A DNA stretch of 64,000 nucleotides from Deltaproteobacteria bacterium (GTDB taxonomy: Bacteria > Desulfobacterota > Syntrophia > Syntrophales > UBA5619): the NCBI GenBank assembly GCA_021817825.1, contig JAKAFS010000006.1, positions 1 through 64,000 of the forward strand. Reading direction: 5' to 3'. Positions 47,374-57,701 of the stretch are shown here, piece after piece. Position 1 is the stretch's first letter, and each line of letters starts with the position of its first letter. The notes beneath the pieces were generated by a model. The model was given only the letters and a program-made list of their open reading frames with translations. It ran no database searches and was not told the origin of the DNA. The translations under genes were made by a program, and so were the position numbers.

Positions 47374-49233
47374 ATGCCGTACGGATACACGGGCAGAATT
47401 CTCTGGATCGACCTGACCGAAGGGTCGATCCGGGAAGAAACCCCCGATGAGAGCTTCTACCGCAGGTATGTCGGAGGACGCGGCATCGGCGCCTGGGCGT
47501 TGCTGAAATATCAGTCGGCCCGGGTGGATGCCTTCGGTCCCGACAACATCCTCGGATTTACCGCGGGCCTCCTGGTCGGCTTCCTGCCCGGAGCGACCCG
47601 CTGCTCCATCGTGACCAAGTCGCCGCTCACGGACGGCTGGGGGGATGCGAGCGTCGGCGGCCCCCTGGCCACGAAGCTCAAACAGGCGGGATTCGACGCC
47701 GTCTTCCTCAAAGGCATCGCTCCCCATCCCGTTTACCTCACCCTGATCGACGGCCAGGCCGAGTTGCACGATGCCCGACCCCTCTGGGGAAAAGGGACTC
47801 GCGAGACCCTTGATTTGCTGGCCGCCGAGACCCCGGGAATCCGTCCCGGCATCGCCTGCATCGGCCCGGCCGGCGAAAACCGCTCCTTGATCGCGGCGAT
47901 CGTTTCGACCCAGGGGGTGGCGGCCCGGGGCGGGTTGGGGGCGGTCATGGGGGCAAAGCAGCTCAAGGCGATCGTCGTGCAAGGGGCGGCCAAGCCCGAG
48001 GCGGCGGACGCCGCGCGGGCCAAGGCGCTACAGAAAGAGATCTTCAAACATCTCAGCACGAGCCCGATGATGCCCTTGGCGAAATTTCGCGGTCAGGGCA
48101 CCTGTGCGGGCTTTGAGGACAATGTCGTTTCCGGCGGCGCCCCCATCAAAAACTGGCAACTTTCCGGCGCCGAGGCCATGCCGACGTACACAAATCTCGG
48201 CAAGGTCCTGCAATACCGGACCAAGGAAACGGCCTGCCCCGGCTGTCCGATCGCCTGCAAGGGCCGGGTGCGCATCGCGGAGGGGCCTTTCCAGGGGGCG
48301 GAGATGGAAAAGCCCGAGTATGAAAGCCTCAATGCGCTAGGTCCCATGTGCCTCAACGACAACCTCGAAGGGGTGATGAAGGCCAACGATCTGTGCAACC
48401 ACTACGGCCTGGATACCATCTCCGCGGGAACGACCGTTGCCTTTGCGATGGAGTGTTACGAGCGGGGTCTCATCACCCAAAGGGATACCGGCGGCGTGGC
48501 GCTGACCTGGGGCAATATCGAGGCCACCCTGACCCTGATCGAACAAATGGCCCTCCGGCAGGGTTTCGGCGCGATCCTGGCCGACGGGACGCGCAAGGCC
48601 GCCGAGCGGATCGGGCGGGGCAGCGAGCGCTATGCGGTCCAGGTCCATGGTCGCGAAGTGCCGATGCACAACCCCCGCCAGTTTCCCGGAACGGCCCATA
48701 TCGTCGCCTACAGCTGCGAACCCAACCCTTCCAACCACGTCCCCAGCAAAGGGATCGGCAACATCGAACTCGCCAAGGACCTGGGGCCCTATCCCGAACT
48801 CAAAGGCGTGAAAGCGGAGATGGACGATTTTCAGGCCAAGCTGGACATCTACCGAAGGGGCCACTCCTGGTTCCACTTCGTCGAGGCCTGCGGCCTGTGC
48901 TCCTTCGTGATGAATACGGGCCTGCCGATCGTGGATGTGGTGCAGGCCGTCACGGGTTGGGACTTCACCGCCGAGGAATTGCTGTTGACCGGGGAACGGA
49001 TCCAGACGCTGCGGCAACTCTTCAATTTCCGGGAAGGGATCAGGCCCGCCGATTTCCAGCTGCCCGAGCGCGTCGTAGAACCGCCGCCCACGGGTCCCCA
49101 CAAGGAAAAAAGGTATCCCATCGATGACATAAGACGCACCTATTTTCAGGCGATGAGTTGGGACCCGGTGACCGGGCAACCTTCGCCGCAGCGGCTGCGT
49201 GAACTCGGTTTGGAGGGGATGATCGAAAAATAG
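47374..49233 (+). CDS. Aldehyde:ferredoxin oxidoreductase (AOR) family
   Basis: YVGGRGIGAWALLKY, GGLGAVMGAKQLKAIVVQG, CPGCPIACKG, EACGLCSF; W/Mo-pterin AOR fold signatures. Confidence 0.95.
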   Translation: MPYGYTGRILWIDLTEGSIREETPDESFYRRYVGGRGIGAWALLKYQSARVDAFGPDNILGFTAGLLVGFLPGATRCSIVTKSPLTDGWGDASVGGPLATKLKQAGFDAVFLKGIAPHPVYLTLIDGQAELHDARPLWGKGTRETLDLLAAETPGIRPGIACIGPAGENRSLIAAIVSTQGVAARGGLGAVMGAKQLKAIVVQGAAKPEAADAARAKALQKEIFKHLSTSPMMPLAKFRGQGTCAGFEDNVVSGGAPIKNWQLSGAEAMPTYTNLGKVLQYRTKETACPGCPIACKGRVRIAEGPFQGAEMEKPEYESLNALGPMCLNDNLEGVMKANDLCNHYGLDTISAGTTVAFAMECYERGLITQRDTGGVALTWGNIEATLTLIEQMALRQGFGAILADGTRKAAERIGRGSERYAVQVHGREVPMHNPRQFPGTAHIVAYSCEPNPSNHVPSKGIGNIELAKDLGPYPELKGVKAEMDDFQAKLDIYRRGHSWFHFVEACGLCSFVMNTGLPIVDVVQAVTGWDFTAEELLLTGERIQTLRQLFNFREGIRPADFQLPERVVEPPPTGPHKEKRYPIDDIRRTYFQAMSWDPVTGQPSPQRLRELGLEGMIEK

Positions 49234-49272
49234 TTTTAACTTAAGTAGCCAAATAACGAATAAGAGGTGCTC

Positions 49273-50910
49273 ATGACTCAGATGACTGGCGGTAAAGCAA
49301 TCGTTAAATCGTTGATACTGAACGGTATCGATACTCTGTTTTGCATCCCGGGAAAGGAACTGGACCAATTCTTCGTCGCCCTTTACGACGAGCGCGAGGC
49401 CATCCGGGTGATCGCGAACCGCCATGAACAGGGCTGCGGCTACATGGCCTTCGGTTACGCCCAGTCCACAGGCAGGGTCGGGGCCTACGCCGTGGTTCCG
49501 GGTCCGGGCTTCCTCAACGCCTCGGCTGCCCTTTGCACGGCCTATGCAGGCAACGCGCCGGTGCTTTGCGTGACCGGCCAGGTTCCCTCGAAGCAGATCG
49601 GCCGCGGGGCCGGCGCCCATCACGAGATCAACGACCAGTTGGGGATCATGCGCAACCTGACCAAGTTCGCGACGCGCATCGAACACCCGGCCCTGGCGCC
49701 CGAGGCGGTGGAGCAGGCCTTCCGCGCCCTTTCCAGCGGCCGCCGAAAGCCGGCCGGAATCGAAATGGCGCCGGACATTCTGGCGATGTCGGCGCCGGTG
49801 ACGTTGCGCGCCCCCGTGCCGGCTCCCGCGCCGGTCGAACCGGACCCCGAGTTGGTCGACCAGGCCGCTGCCCTGCTGGGAGAGGCCCAGAATCCGATCA
49901 TTGTCGCCGGCGGGGGCATCTTCGGCGCCGAGGAGGCGCTGTTGGCCGTGGCCGAAACGGTACAGGCGCCGGTGTCGATGTCGCGGAACGCCAAGGGAGC
50001 GGTCAGCTTCCGCCACTATCTCGGCGTGCCCGAAACGGTCGGCCACAAGCTCTGGCCCGACGTCGATGTGGTCCTGGCGGTCGGCACCCGGCTCGATGAT
50101 CAGTACAAGCGTTGGGGCATCGGCAAGGAGGTCAAGGTGATCCGTGTCGACGTCGATCCGGCGGAGCTGGAACGGAACGGAAAGCCGGCGGTAGGCCTGC
50201 TGGCGGATGCCAAATTGACGCTGGTCGCTCTGGCGAACGCTTTGGGACGTCATAACCGCAAGCGGCCGTCGCGTAAAGAAGCGTTGGAAGGTCTGAAGGT
50301 CCAACTGCAAAAGGAATACGATCACCTATCCCCCCAAATCGACTACATCAAGGTGATTCGCGCGGAACTTCCCGACGACGGCATCTTCGTCGGCGAGGCC
50401 ACCCAGATCGCCTACGCCGCCCGCGTGGCCATGCCCTTCTACCTGCCGCGCACCTTCATCACCCCCGGTTATCAGGGAACGCTCGGTTATGGCTTCACGA
50501 CCGCCCTGGGCGCCAAGGTGGGCAATCCCGACAAACAGGTCATCTCGATCACCGGCGACGGCGGCTTCCTGTTCGGCGCCTCGGAACTGGCAACGGCTGT
50601 GCAGCATCGGATCGCGACGGTCACCTTGGTCTTCAACAACAATGCCTACGGGAACGTCAAGCGTGAGCAGATTGAAAAATACGGCGGGAGAGTGATCGCC
50701 ACGGACCTGAAGAATCCTGATTTCGTCAAACTCGCCGAGGCTTACGGGGCGCAGGGGCTCCGTGCGGAAACGCCGGAAGCCTTGGCAAAAGCCATTCGGC
50801 GGGGATTCGACCACGACGGTCCGACGATCATCGAGATCCCGGTTCCCGACGATATGCCCAGCCCCTGGCATCTCATCGACATGCCGAAGGCCGGCAAGGG
50901 CAAACATTGA
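49273..50910 (+). CDS. Thiamine-pyrophosphate-dependent enzyme (acetolactate synthase / 2-oxoacid decarboxylase-like)
   Basis: NRHEQGCGYMAFGYAQ (cofactor-activating Glu), TGDGGFLFGASELATAVQH..FNNNAYGNV (TPP/Mg motif). Confidence 0.92.
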   Translation: MTQMTGGKAIVKSLILNGIDTLFCIPGKELDQFFVALYDEREAIRVIANRHEQGCGYMAFGYAQSTGRVGAYAVVPGPGFLNASAALCTAYAGNAPVLCVTGQVPSKQIGRGAGAHHEINDQLGIMRNLTKFATRIEHPALAPEAVEQAFRALSSGRRKPAGIEMAPDILAMSAPVTLRAPVPAPAPVEPDPELVDQAAALLGEAQNPIIVAGGGIFGAEEALLAVAETVQAPVSMSRNAKGAVSFRHYLGVPETVGHKLWPDVDVVLAVGTRLDDQYKRWGIGKEVKVIRVDVDPAELERNGKPAVGLLADAKLTLVALANALGRHNRKRPSRKEALEGLKVQLQKEYDHLSPQIDYIKVIRAELPDDGIFVGEATQIAYAARVAMPFYLPRTFITPGYQGTLGYGFTTALGAKVGNPDKQVISITGDGGFLFGASELATAVQHRIATVTLVFNNNAYGNVKREQIEKYGGRVIATDLKNPDFVKLAEAYGAQGLRAETPEALAKAIRRGFDHDGPTIIEIPVPDDMPSPWHLIDMPKAGKGKH

Positions 50911-50938
50911 TCCAAAAATCGAAAGGAGATTGAAAACA

Positions 50939-51799
50939 ATGAAGACGAAGATTGTTGACATCCATCCCCATATCGTTTCTACCGATACGGAACGATACCC
51001 GATCACTCCCCTGGAGGGAAAGCAGTCGGAATGGTCCAAAAAACGGTCCGTAACCTTTGAAGAGATGATCGCCGCCATGGACGACGCAGGTGTGGACAAG
51101 TCCGCCCTGGTTCATTCGTCAACGACCTACGGCTATGACTGCTCCTATGTGGCCGACAGCATCGCCAAATTCCCCCAGCGGGTCACGGGGATTGCGTCGC
51201 CGAACATGATGGCCGACGATGCCGTCGAAAAGATCCGCTATTGGGTGAAGGAAAGAAATTTCGCCGGCCTGCGGTTGTATACGGCGGGGGGAACCCATGA
51301 AAAGCAGTCGGGTTGGATGGCGGATCCCAAGATTTTCCCCGGCCTGGAATATGCGCAGGAGCTCGGGCTCGCGGTCTGTGTTTCTTTGAAACCGGCAGGC
51401 ATCCCACAGCTGTTGGTGATTATCAAGAAATTCCCCAAGATACGCTTCGTCATCGACCATATGATGGAGCCGCCCATCGCCGAGGGGATGCCCTATGCGG
51501 GGTCGGAGTTCCTGTTCGATTTGGCGCAATACGGGAACGTGGTTCTCAAGATGACCACCCTCAACATCCGGGCCTCCCGCAAAGAGAAAGGATCTCCCGA
51601 GACCTTCTTCCCCCTGCTGGTGAAGAAGTTTGGCGCGTCCCGGATCGCCTGGGGTTCAAACTATCCCTCGGCGCAGGGGTCCCTGAAAGAGATGGTGGAA
51701 GAGGCGAAGGCGGCTCTGGCCTGTCTGTCGGAGCAGGATCGGGAATGGATCTTTGCCCGGACGGCTCAGTCGCTCTATCCCGCCCTGGCGGACAAATGA
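50939..51799 (+). CDS. Amidohydrolase-2 family metal-dependent hydrolase (PDC-lactonase/ACMSD-like fold)
   Basis: VDIHPHIVSTD (HXH), FVIDHMMEPP, IAWGSNYPSAQGSLKEMVEEAK. Confidence 0.87.
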   Translation: MKTKIVDIHPHIVSTDTERYPITPLEGKQSEWSKKRSVTFEEMIAAMDDAGVDKSALVHSSTTYGYDCSYVADSIAKFPQRVTGIASPNMMADDAVEKIRYWVKERNFAGLRLYTAGGTHEKQSGWMADPKIFPGLEYAQELGLAVCVSLKPAGIPQLLVIIKKFPKIRFVIDHMMEPPIAEGMPYAGSEFLFDLAQYGNVVLKMTTLNIRASRKEKGSPETFFPLLVKKFGASRIAWGSNYPSAQGSLKEMVEEAKAALACLSEQDREWIFARTAQSLYPALADK

Positions 51800-51819
51800 T
51801 CCGTAGTGCAGATGCATGT

Positions 51820-51851
51820 CCTCAGGGATATCCTTTCCGGTATCCCTGAGG
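51820..51851 (+). terminator. 11-bp intergenic stem-loop
   Basis: CCTCAGGGATA-N10-TATCCCTGAGG. Confidence 0.5.
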
Positions 51852-51903
51852 GCCACGGAAACAGAACTGCTGGATACAGAAGACAAGGATAGGCGGATTA
51901 GAT

Positions 51904-52863
51904 ATGACATCTTTGATTTTTCGCAGATTGATTCAATCCATCATGGTTGTTTTCCTGGTCAGCATCATGGTGTTTTTCGTGATGCGCTTTTTACCCGGCG
52001 ATCCGGTGCTGGTCTATGTCAGTCAGAACGAGGTGAGCTTCGCCACGCCGGAACGGATCGCAGAAATCAGACACAAGTTCGGGCTCGATAAACCCGTTAT
52101 CGTGCAATATCTCTACTGGTTGGGCGATATTGTCCGCGGCAATTTGGGCCATTCGATCATCAACAACACGACGGTGAACGAGGAGATCGGCCGGGCCCTG
52201 CCGAAGACCATGTTTCTGGGATCTTGCTCCTTCACCCTCTCCATCCTCTTGGGAATTCCCTTAGGGATTATCGCCGCGATCCGGCGCGGCAAATGGGCCG
52301 ATACCTTCTGCACCTTGGTTGCCAACCTGGGAGTCACCGCCCCCGTCTTTTGGGTCGGCATCGTGTTGATCCTGATCTTCGGCTATTACCTGAAATGGCT
52401 GCCCATCTCGGGCTGGGTTTCTCCCACTGAAAACTTCGGGCAGAGTCTCCTCCACATCATCATGCCGGTCCTCTGTCTCACGGTTTATCCGATGGCGGCC
52501 GTCGCCCGCCAGACCCGCTCCTCGATGCTGGAGGTGATCCGCCAGGATTACATCCGGACGGCCTGGGCCAAGGGCTTGAACGAACGGCAAGTCATCCTGA
52601 AGCATGCCGTCCGCAACGCCCTGATTCCCGTGATCACCTTGATCGGGATCAATATCCGCCAGATTTTCGGCGGCGCGGTGCTCATCGAAACGGTTTTCAG
52701 CATCTACGGCATGGGAAAGTTATCGGTCGACGCCCTGTTCAGCTCTGATTATGCGATCGTTCAGGGCGTGATCCTGGTGATCGGGGTTGTGGTGGTGTTC
52801 AGCAATCTGATTGTTGATCTATCTTACGGCTGGATTGATCCTCGGATACGATACGACGATTAA
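51904..52863 (+). CDS. ABC transporter permease (DppB/OppB family)
   Basis: RRLIQSIMVVFLVSIMVFFVMRFLPGDP; EAA-like loop RTAWAKGLNERQVILKHAVRNALIP. Confidence 0.94.
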   Translation: MTSLIFRRLIQSIMVVFLVSIMVFFVMRFLPGDPVLVYVSQNEVSFATPERIAEIRHKFGLDKPVIVQYLYWLGDIVRGNLGHSIINNTTVNEEIGRALPKTMFLGSCSFTLSILLGIPLGIIAAIRRGKWADTFCTLVANLGVTAPVFWVGIVLILIFGYYLKWLPISGWVSPTENFGQSLLHIIMPVLCLTVYPMAAVARQTRSSMLEVIRQDYIRTAWAKGLNERQVILKHAVRNALIPVITLIGINIRQIFGGAVLIETVFSIYGMGKLSVDALFSSDYAIVQGVILVIGVVVVFSNLIVDLSYGWIDPRIRYDD

Positions 52864-52873
52864 GGAGAATGGA

Positions 52874-53776
52874 ATGATGGCAGCGGTAAACGGAACCACC
52901 TTGGAACAATTTGAAGAAGCACCCCCCCGCGTAAGCGATTTGAGGCGTTTTCTCCGCGTCTTTCTGGGACGGAAGATCGTCGTGTTCGGGATGATCGTCA
53001 TCGGCATGTTGCTGCTCACCGCTCTTTTTGCACCCTGGCTGGCGCCCTATGATCCGAATGAGCCTTCGCTGACAAACACCTTAGCCCCCCCCAGCAGCGC
53101 CCATCTTCTGGGGACGGATTCTCTGGGCAGAGACACCCTGAGTCGCATCATTTACGGCTCCCGGCTGGCGCTGGCCGTGGGCTTTATCGCCGTCAGCATC
53201 GCTGCGCTCATCGGCATGACGCTGGGGTTGCTGGCCGGGTTCTACGGTAAATTTGTCAACGCGATCATCATGCGATCGATGGATGCCATCATGTCCGTTC
53301 CCATGATTCTGCTCGCGGTCACCATTTCGGCGCTGCTGGGCGGCGGCTTGAAGAATGTGCTGATCGCCCTGGGGATCGCGCTGATCCCTCCCTATGCCAG
53401 GCAGATGTGCAGCCAGGTCCTGACGGTGAAGCAAAACGACTATATCACCGCCGCCCGGGCCGGCGGAGCCAGCGACCTGCGGATCATGCTGGCCCATATG
53501 CTGCCTAACTGCTTTCCCCCCTTGATTGTCCTGATGACCATGCAAATCGGTACGGCCATCCTTTCCGAGGCCAGCCTCAGCTTCCTGGGAATCGGCATCA
53601 AGCCGCCGGACGCGGCCTGGGGTTCCATGGTCAGCGAGGGCTACCAGAACATGCTGCGGGCTCCCGTCCTTTCCATTGCGCCCGGCATTGCCATCATGCT
53701 GGTGGTCTTTGCCTTCAACATGGTGGGCGATGGGTTGAGAGATGCACTCGATCCCAAGCTGCGGGGAACATTATAG
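52874..53776 (+). CDS. ABC transporter permease (DppC/OppC family)
   Basis: LAPPSSAHLLGTDSLGRDTLSRIIYGSR; EAA loop ITAARAGGASDLRIMLAHMLPN. Confidence 0.94.
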   Translation: MMAAVNGTTLEQFEEAPPRVSDLRRFLRVFLGRKIVVFGMIVIGMLLLTALFAPWLAPYDPNEPSLTNTLAPPSSAHLLGTDSLGRDTLSRIIYGSRLALAVGFIAVSIAALIGMTLGLLAGFYGKFVNAIIMRSMDAIMSVPMILLAVTISALLGGGLKNVLIALGIALIPPYARQMCSQVLTVKQNDYITAARAGGASDLRIMLAHMLPNCFPPLIVLMTMQIGTAILSEASLSFLGIGIKPPDAAWGSMVSEGYQNMLRAPVLSIAPGIAIMLVVFAFNMVGDGLRDALDPKLRGTL

Positions 53777-53813
53777 GATCGGTACTCATTAAAGTCGGGC
53801 CAAGGGAGAGATT

Positions 53814-54821
53814 ATGGGAGTCCTACTGGAAGTTAAAAATTTACAGACACAATTTAAAACGGAAGCCGGGTTGGTGAAGGCGGTTGACGGCGTTTCCTAT
53901 CATATCAATGAACATGAAATTGTGGGCATGGTCGGGGAAAGCGGATGCGGCAAATCGGTCAGCCAGCTGTCCGTCATGCAGCTCATCGCCTCTCCGCCCG
54001 GGAAAATTGCCGGCGGCGAAGTCTGGTTCGAAGGAAAGGACTTGCTGAAGTACGCCGCTCATGGTGCGGAGATGAACCATATCCGGGGATCGAAGATATC
54101 CATGATTTTTCAGGAGCCGATGACCTCACTGAATCCCGTGCTGAGCGTCAATCAACAGCTTTCCGAGTCCATGCAGATGCATCTGGGCCTCAGCAAAGAG
54201 GATGCCCGGAAAAGAGCCATCGAGCTGCTGAAAATGGTCGGCATCCCGGCCGCCGAAAGCCGAATTGATGATTACCCCCATCAGTTCAGCGGCGGTATGC
54301 GGCAGCGGGTGATGATCGCCATGGGGCTGTCCTGTAATCCCCGGCTCATCATTGCCGATGAACCGACCACGGCCTTGGATGTCACGATCCAGGCCCTCTT
54401 GCTGGAACTGATGAAAGATCTGGTTACCCGGTTCAATACTTCGCTGGTGCTGGTGACTCATAACCTGGGCGTGGTCGCCCGGTATGCCCAACGGATTTAT
54501 GTCATGTATGCCGGCCGGATCGTGGAGTCCGGCACCACCAAGGAGATCTTTGCCCATCCCCGGCACCCCTATACCGTCGGGCTCTTGAAATGCGTGCCCC
54601 GTCTGGATGAACCCAGGAATCGAAAGCTGGTCCCCATCGAGGGCTTGCCCCCCAACCTGGTCAGGATGCCGCCCACCTGCGCCTTTTTGCCCAGGTGTCC
54701 TTATCATACTGAACAGTGCAAGCAGGAGCCCTGGCCGTCGTTGACAACCGTCCGGGATGAACATCAGGCCGCCTGTTTCGTGAATTTGGAGGAAAAAAAC
54801 CTTGGAATCAACGCAAAATAA
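53814..54821 (+). CDS. ABC transporter ATPase (DppD/OppD family)
   Basis: [52 protein letters not shown]. Confidence 0.95.
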   Translation: MGVLLEVKNLQTQFKTEAGLVKAVDGVSYHINEHEIVGMVGESGCGKSVSQLSVMQLIASPPGKIAGGEVWFEGKDLLKYAAHGAEMNHIRGSKISMIFQEPMTSLNPVLSVNQQLSESMQMHLGLSKEDARKRAIELLKMVGIPAAESRIDDYPHQFSGGMRQRVMIAMGLSCNPRLIIADEPTTALDVTIQALLLELMKDLVTRFNTSLVLVTHNLGVVARYAQRIYVMYAGRIVESGTTKEIFAHPRHPYTVGLLKCVPRLDEPRNRKLVPIEGLPPNLVRMPPTCAFLPRCPYHTEQCKQEPWPSLTTVRDEHQAACFVNLEEKNLGINAK

Positions 54822-55797
54822 TCCCCTGTTGGATGTGAGACATCTGAAACTGTATTTCCCGGTGACCAGGGGAATATTGAGAAGGCAAGTGGCTGAGGTC
54901 AAGGCGGTGGACGATGTCAGCTTCAAGGTTGATGCCGGCGAGACCATGGGACTGGTAGGCGAAAGCGGTTGCGGAAAAACCACGGTCGGACGCGGCATCT
55001 TAAGGCTTTGCGAACCCACCGCCGGCGAGGTTTTTTTCGAAGGGCAGGATATCCGCAAAATATCAAAGGATAAAATGCGCCAGCTGCGCCGCAAGATGTC
55101 CTTGATCTTTCAGGATCCCTATGGCTCGCTTGATCCCCGGCAAAGCGCGGGAAGCATTGTCGGCGAGTTGTTGACGATTCACCATATGATCAACAACAAG
55201 TCGGAATATGAGGACCGGATTGCGCAGCTCTTTCGTCGCGTCGGCCTGGATCCGGCGATGACCACGCGGGTCCCCCATGAATTCAGCGGCGGGCAAAGAC
55301 AGCGCCTCGGCATCGCCCGGGCGCTGGCCTGCGAACCTTCCTTGATCATCTGCGACGAGCCGATTTCCGCCCTGGACGTTTCCATTCAAGCTCAGATCAT
55401 CAACCTGCTACAGGAATTGCAGCAGGGCATCAAAGGCCTGTCTTACCTTTTCATCGCCCACGATCTTTCGGTGGTGAAACATATCAGCGACCGGATCGCC
55501 GTAATGTACCTGGGCCATATTGTCGAAATAACGGATTCCGATTCCCTCTATCAAAACCCCCTCCATCCTTACACCAGGGCTCTGTTGTCGGCGGTCCCCA
55601 TCGCCGATCCTTTCGTCGAAGAAAACCGGGAGCACATCCTTCTCAAGGGGGAAGTTCCCAGCCCGCTGAACCCGCCTTCGGGCTGCACTTTTCATCCGCG
55701 CTGTACCGAGGCGATCCCGGAATGCAGCAAAGTGGCCCCGCAACTCGTAGAAGTCGGCAACCGCCATCAGGTCGCTTGCATCCGCGTTAAAGTTTAA
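54802..55797 (+). CDS. ABC transporter ATPase (DppF/OppF family)
   Basis: GESGCGKTTVGRGILRL, FSGGQRQRLGIARALACEPSLIICDEPISALDVSIQAQ; TTG start overlapping the DppD-like gene by 20 nt. Confidence 0.94.
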   Translation: MESTQNNPLLDVRHLKLYFPVTRGILRRQVAEVKAVDDVSFKVDAGETMGLVGESGCGKTTVGRGILRLCEPTAGEVFFEGQDIRKISKDKMRQLRRKMSLIFQDPYGSLDPRQSAGSIVGELLTIHHMINNKSEYEDRIAQLFRRVGLDPAMTTRVPHEFSGGQRQRLGIARALACEPSLIICDEPISALDVSIQAQIINLLQELQQGIKGLSYLFIAHDLSVVKHISDRIAVMYLGHIVEITDSDSLYQNPLHPYTRALLSAVPIADPFVEENREHILLKGEVPSPLNPPSGCTFHPRCTEAIPECSKVAPQLVEVGNRHQVACIRVKV

Positions 55798-55993
55798 AAA
55801 AAGACTTTACTAATAGATTGAAATGCGCCAGGCAAATAAAATCTTTCTTATGTCCAAAAGGGAAACTCCCTTGGCAGGAGCCAGGGGCATCTTTGGGCTG
55901 CAAGCGAAGCTTGCTTGAGCCCTCCGGCCTGCCGCCACATCTCCGGACGAGGGTCAGGAGTTTTATGCGGCCGAATAAAAAGGAGGAGAGAGT

Positions 55994-57553
55994 ATGAAAA
56001 GATGGTTTATTGCATGCGTAGTCGCTCTATCAATGGTCTTTCTGCTGAGCCCTTGCACCCCTCAGGCGGCCAGCCCGGCCGCTAAACAGGATGCCGTAAA
56101 ATCTTCCAAGGACGGCGGGGTCATGACCATCCTCATCACCCGGCCGGCCACCCGCTTCGGTTATCCGCCCGCGATTGCCGGTCCCGATAGAGACTATGCG
56201 CCGCCTTTTTTTAACCGGCTGCTGTACATCGGAGATGATGGCAAGTACAAACCGGAATTGGCGCTGAGCTGGAATGTCTCTGCGGATGGGAAGGCCATCA
56301 CCTTCAAACTCCGACAGGGCGTCAAATTCCATGACGGCACCGATTTCAACGCCGCGGCGGTCAAGTTCAACTTCGATAAACTCATTGCCCCCAATCCCAT
56401 TATTATCGACGGCATCGCTTCCGTCGATATCGTCGACAGCTACACGGTGAGGGTCAGTCTCACCAACTACAACAACCTCATTCTCTATCAAATCGCTTCC
56501 AGCTACGCCTGCTACATGTATTCCCCGACGGCGTTGCAAAAGAACGGTCCCGATTGGGCCAATACCCATCCGGTGGGAACCGGTCCTTTCATGCTGAAGG
56601 AATTTCAGCCGACCACTTCCATGACCTATGCGAAGAATCCCAATTATTGGGATAAGGGATTGCCCCATCTGGACCAGATCAGAATCGCTTCAATCCAGAA
56701 TCCCATGACCCAGTTGGTCACTTTCAAGGCCGGCCAGGCCAATGCCATTTATGATGCCGTCCCCACCACGGCCGCTCAATTGAGGGATGCCGGGTTCAAG
56801 TTGCTGAACGCGCCGGGAGCGCTTTATACCCTCTCGTTCGACGCCAAGAACTCTGAAGCGTTCGGCAAAGTCAAAGTCCGTCAGGCGATTGAATACGCCG
56901 TTGACAAAGAAGCGATCTGCAATGGCCCCGGCCTCGGTTTGTACAAACCCATCTACCAGATCGTCACCAGCAATTCTCCCGACTACAACAAGTCCCTGAC
57001 GCCGCGCAAATACAATCCCGAAATGGCCAAGAAATTGCTGGCCGAGGCGGGATATCCGAACGGGTTCAGCTTCCGGGGCTTCTTTCAGGACAACACCTGG
57101 AAAGACGGCGTCGTCGCCGTACAGAGCTACCTGGCCAAAGTCGGCATCAAAATGGAGATTATCTATATCAACTCCGCCGCCTATTCCGCGATTCGGGCGC
57201 TCGGCAAAATCGAGAAGGGGGCTGCCGCCCAGGCAACCATGAACGTCTTTTCCAACAACCTTTTCCTGATGGATTTTTATTTCCGGTCCGACTCGGCAAT
57301 TTTTCAGTATATGACCAGACCGGCGGGCAGCGACAAGCTGATCGACCAGGCCAAATTGGCCAAAGATCAGGCCTCGGCGACCAAGATCAACCAGCAGATT
57401 GCCAAGTTGGTTTATGATGATGCGACCGTGGTGCCGCTCTGGTTGAATCCCCGGATTGTCGTCCTCGACAAAACCGTGCAGGATCCCGGTTGGTTCCTCA
57501 ACGACGATTCCAACAACAACATGTTCGGATTCGAAACGTGGCTGAAGAAATAA
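55994..57553 (+). CDS. ABC transporter substrate-binding protein, family 5 (DppA-like)
   Basis: Signal peptide; LALSWNVSADGKAITFKLRQGVKFHDGTDFNAAAVKFNFDKL; VRQAIEYAVDKEAI. Confidence 0.95.
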   Translation: MKRWFIACVVALSMVFLLSPCTPQAASPAAKQDAVKSSKDGGVMTILITRPATRFGYPPAIAGPDRDYAPPFFNRLLYIGDDGKYKPELALSWNVSADGKAITFKLRQGVKFHDGTDFNAAAVKFNFDKLIAPNPIIIDGIASVDIVDSYTVRVSLTNYNNLILYQIASSYACYMYSPTALQKNGPDWANTHPVGTGPFMLKEFQPTTSMTYAKNPNYWDKGLPHLDQIRIASIQNPMTQLVTFKAGQANAIYDAVPTTAAQLRDAGFKLLNAPGALYTLSFDAKNSEAFGKVKVRQAIEYAVDKEAICNGPGLGLYKPIYQIVTSNSPDYNKSLTPRKYNPEMAKKLLAEAGYPNGFSFRGFFQDNTWKDGVVAVQSYLAKVGIKMEIIYINSAAYSAIRALGKIEKGAAAQATMNVFSNNLFLMDFYFRSDSAIFQYMTRPAGSDKLIDQAKLAKDQASATKINQQIAKLVYDDATVVPLWLNPRIVVLDKTVQDPGWFLNDDSNNNMFGFETWLKK

Positions 57554-57565
57554 GGATTTTCTCTT

Positions 57566-57596
57566 GAACGACCGCCGACGGGGTCGACGGTCGTTC
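57566..57596 (+). terminator. Stem-loop 3' of the substrate-binding protein gene (first of two)
   Basis: GAACGACCG c CGAC GGG GTCG a CGGTCGTTC. Confidence 0.6.
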
Positions 57597-57613
57597 CTGC
57601 TTGGCTTGTTTAA

Positions 57614-57643
57614 GGAGTGCGGGGTCTTTGGACCCCGCACTCC
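57614..57643 (+). terminator. 13-bp perfect stem-loop (second of two)
   Basis: GGAGTGCGGGGTC TTTG GACCCCGCACTCC. Confidence 0.6.
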
Positions 57644-57701
57644 ACCCCTGGCGGTCTCGTTGGTCGCCGATTCAACCCACAAAGAAAGGTCGTACCCCTT
57701 G

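Noticed and set aside
55870-55895. TTGGCAGGAGCCAGGGGC upstream of the SBP gene as a -24/-12 element
   Set aside because: Lacks the TTGC -12 half at correct spacing.
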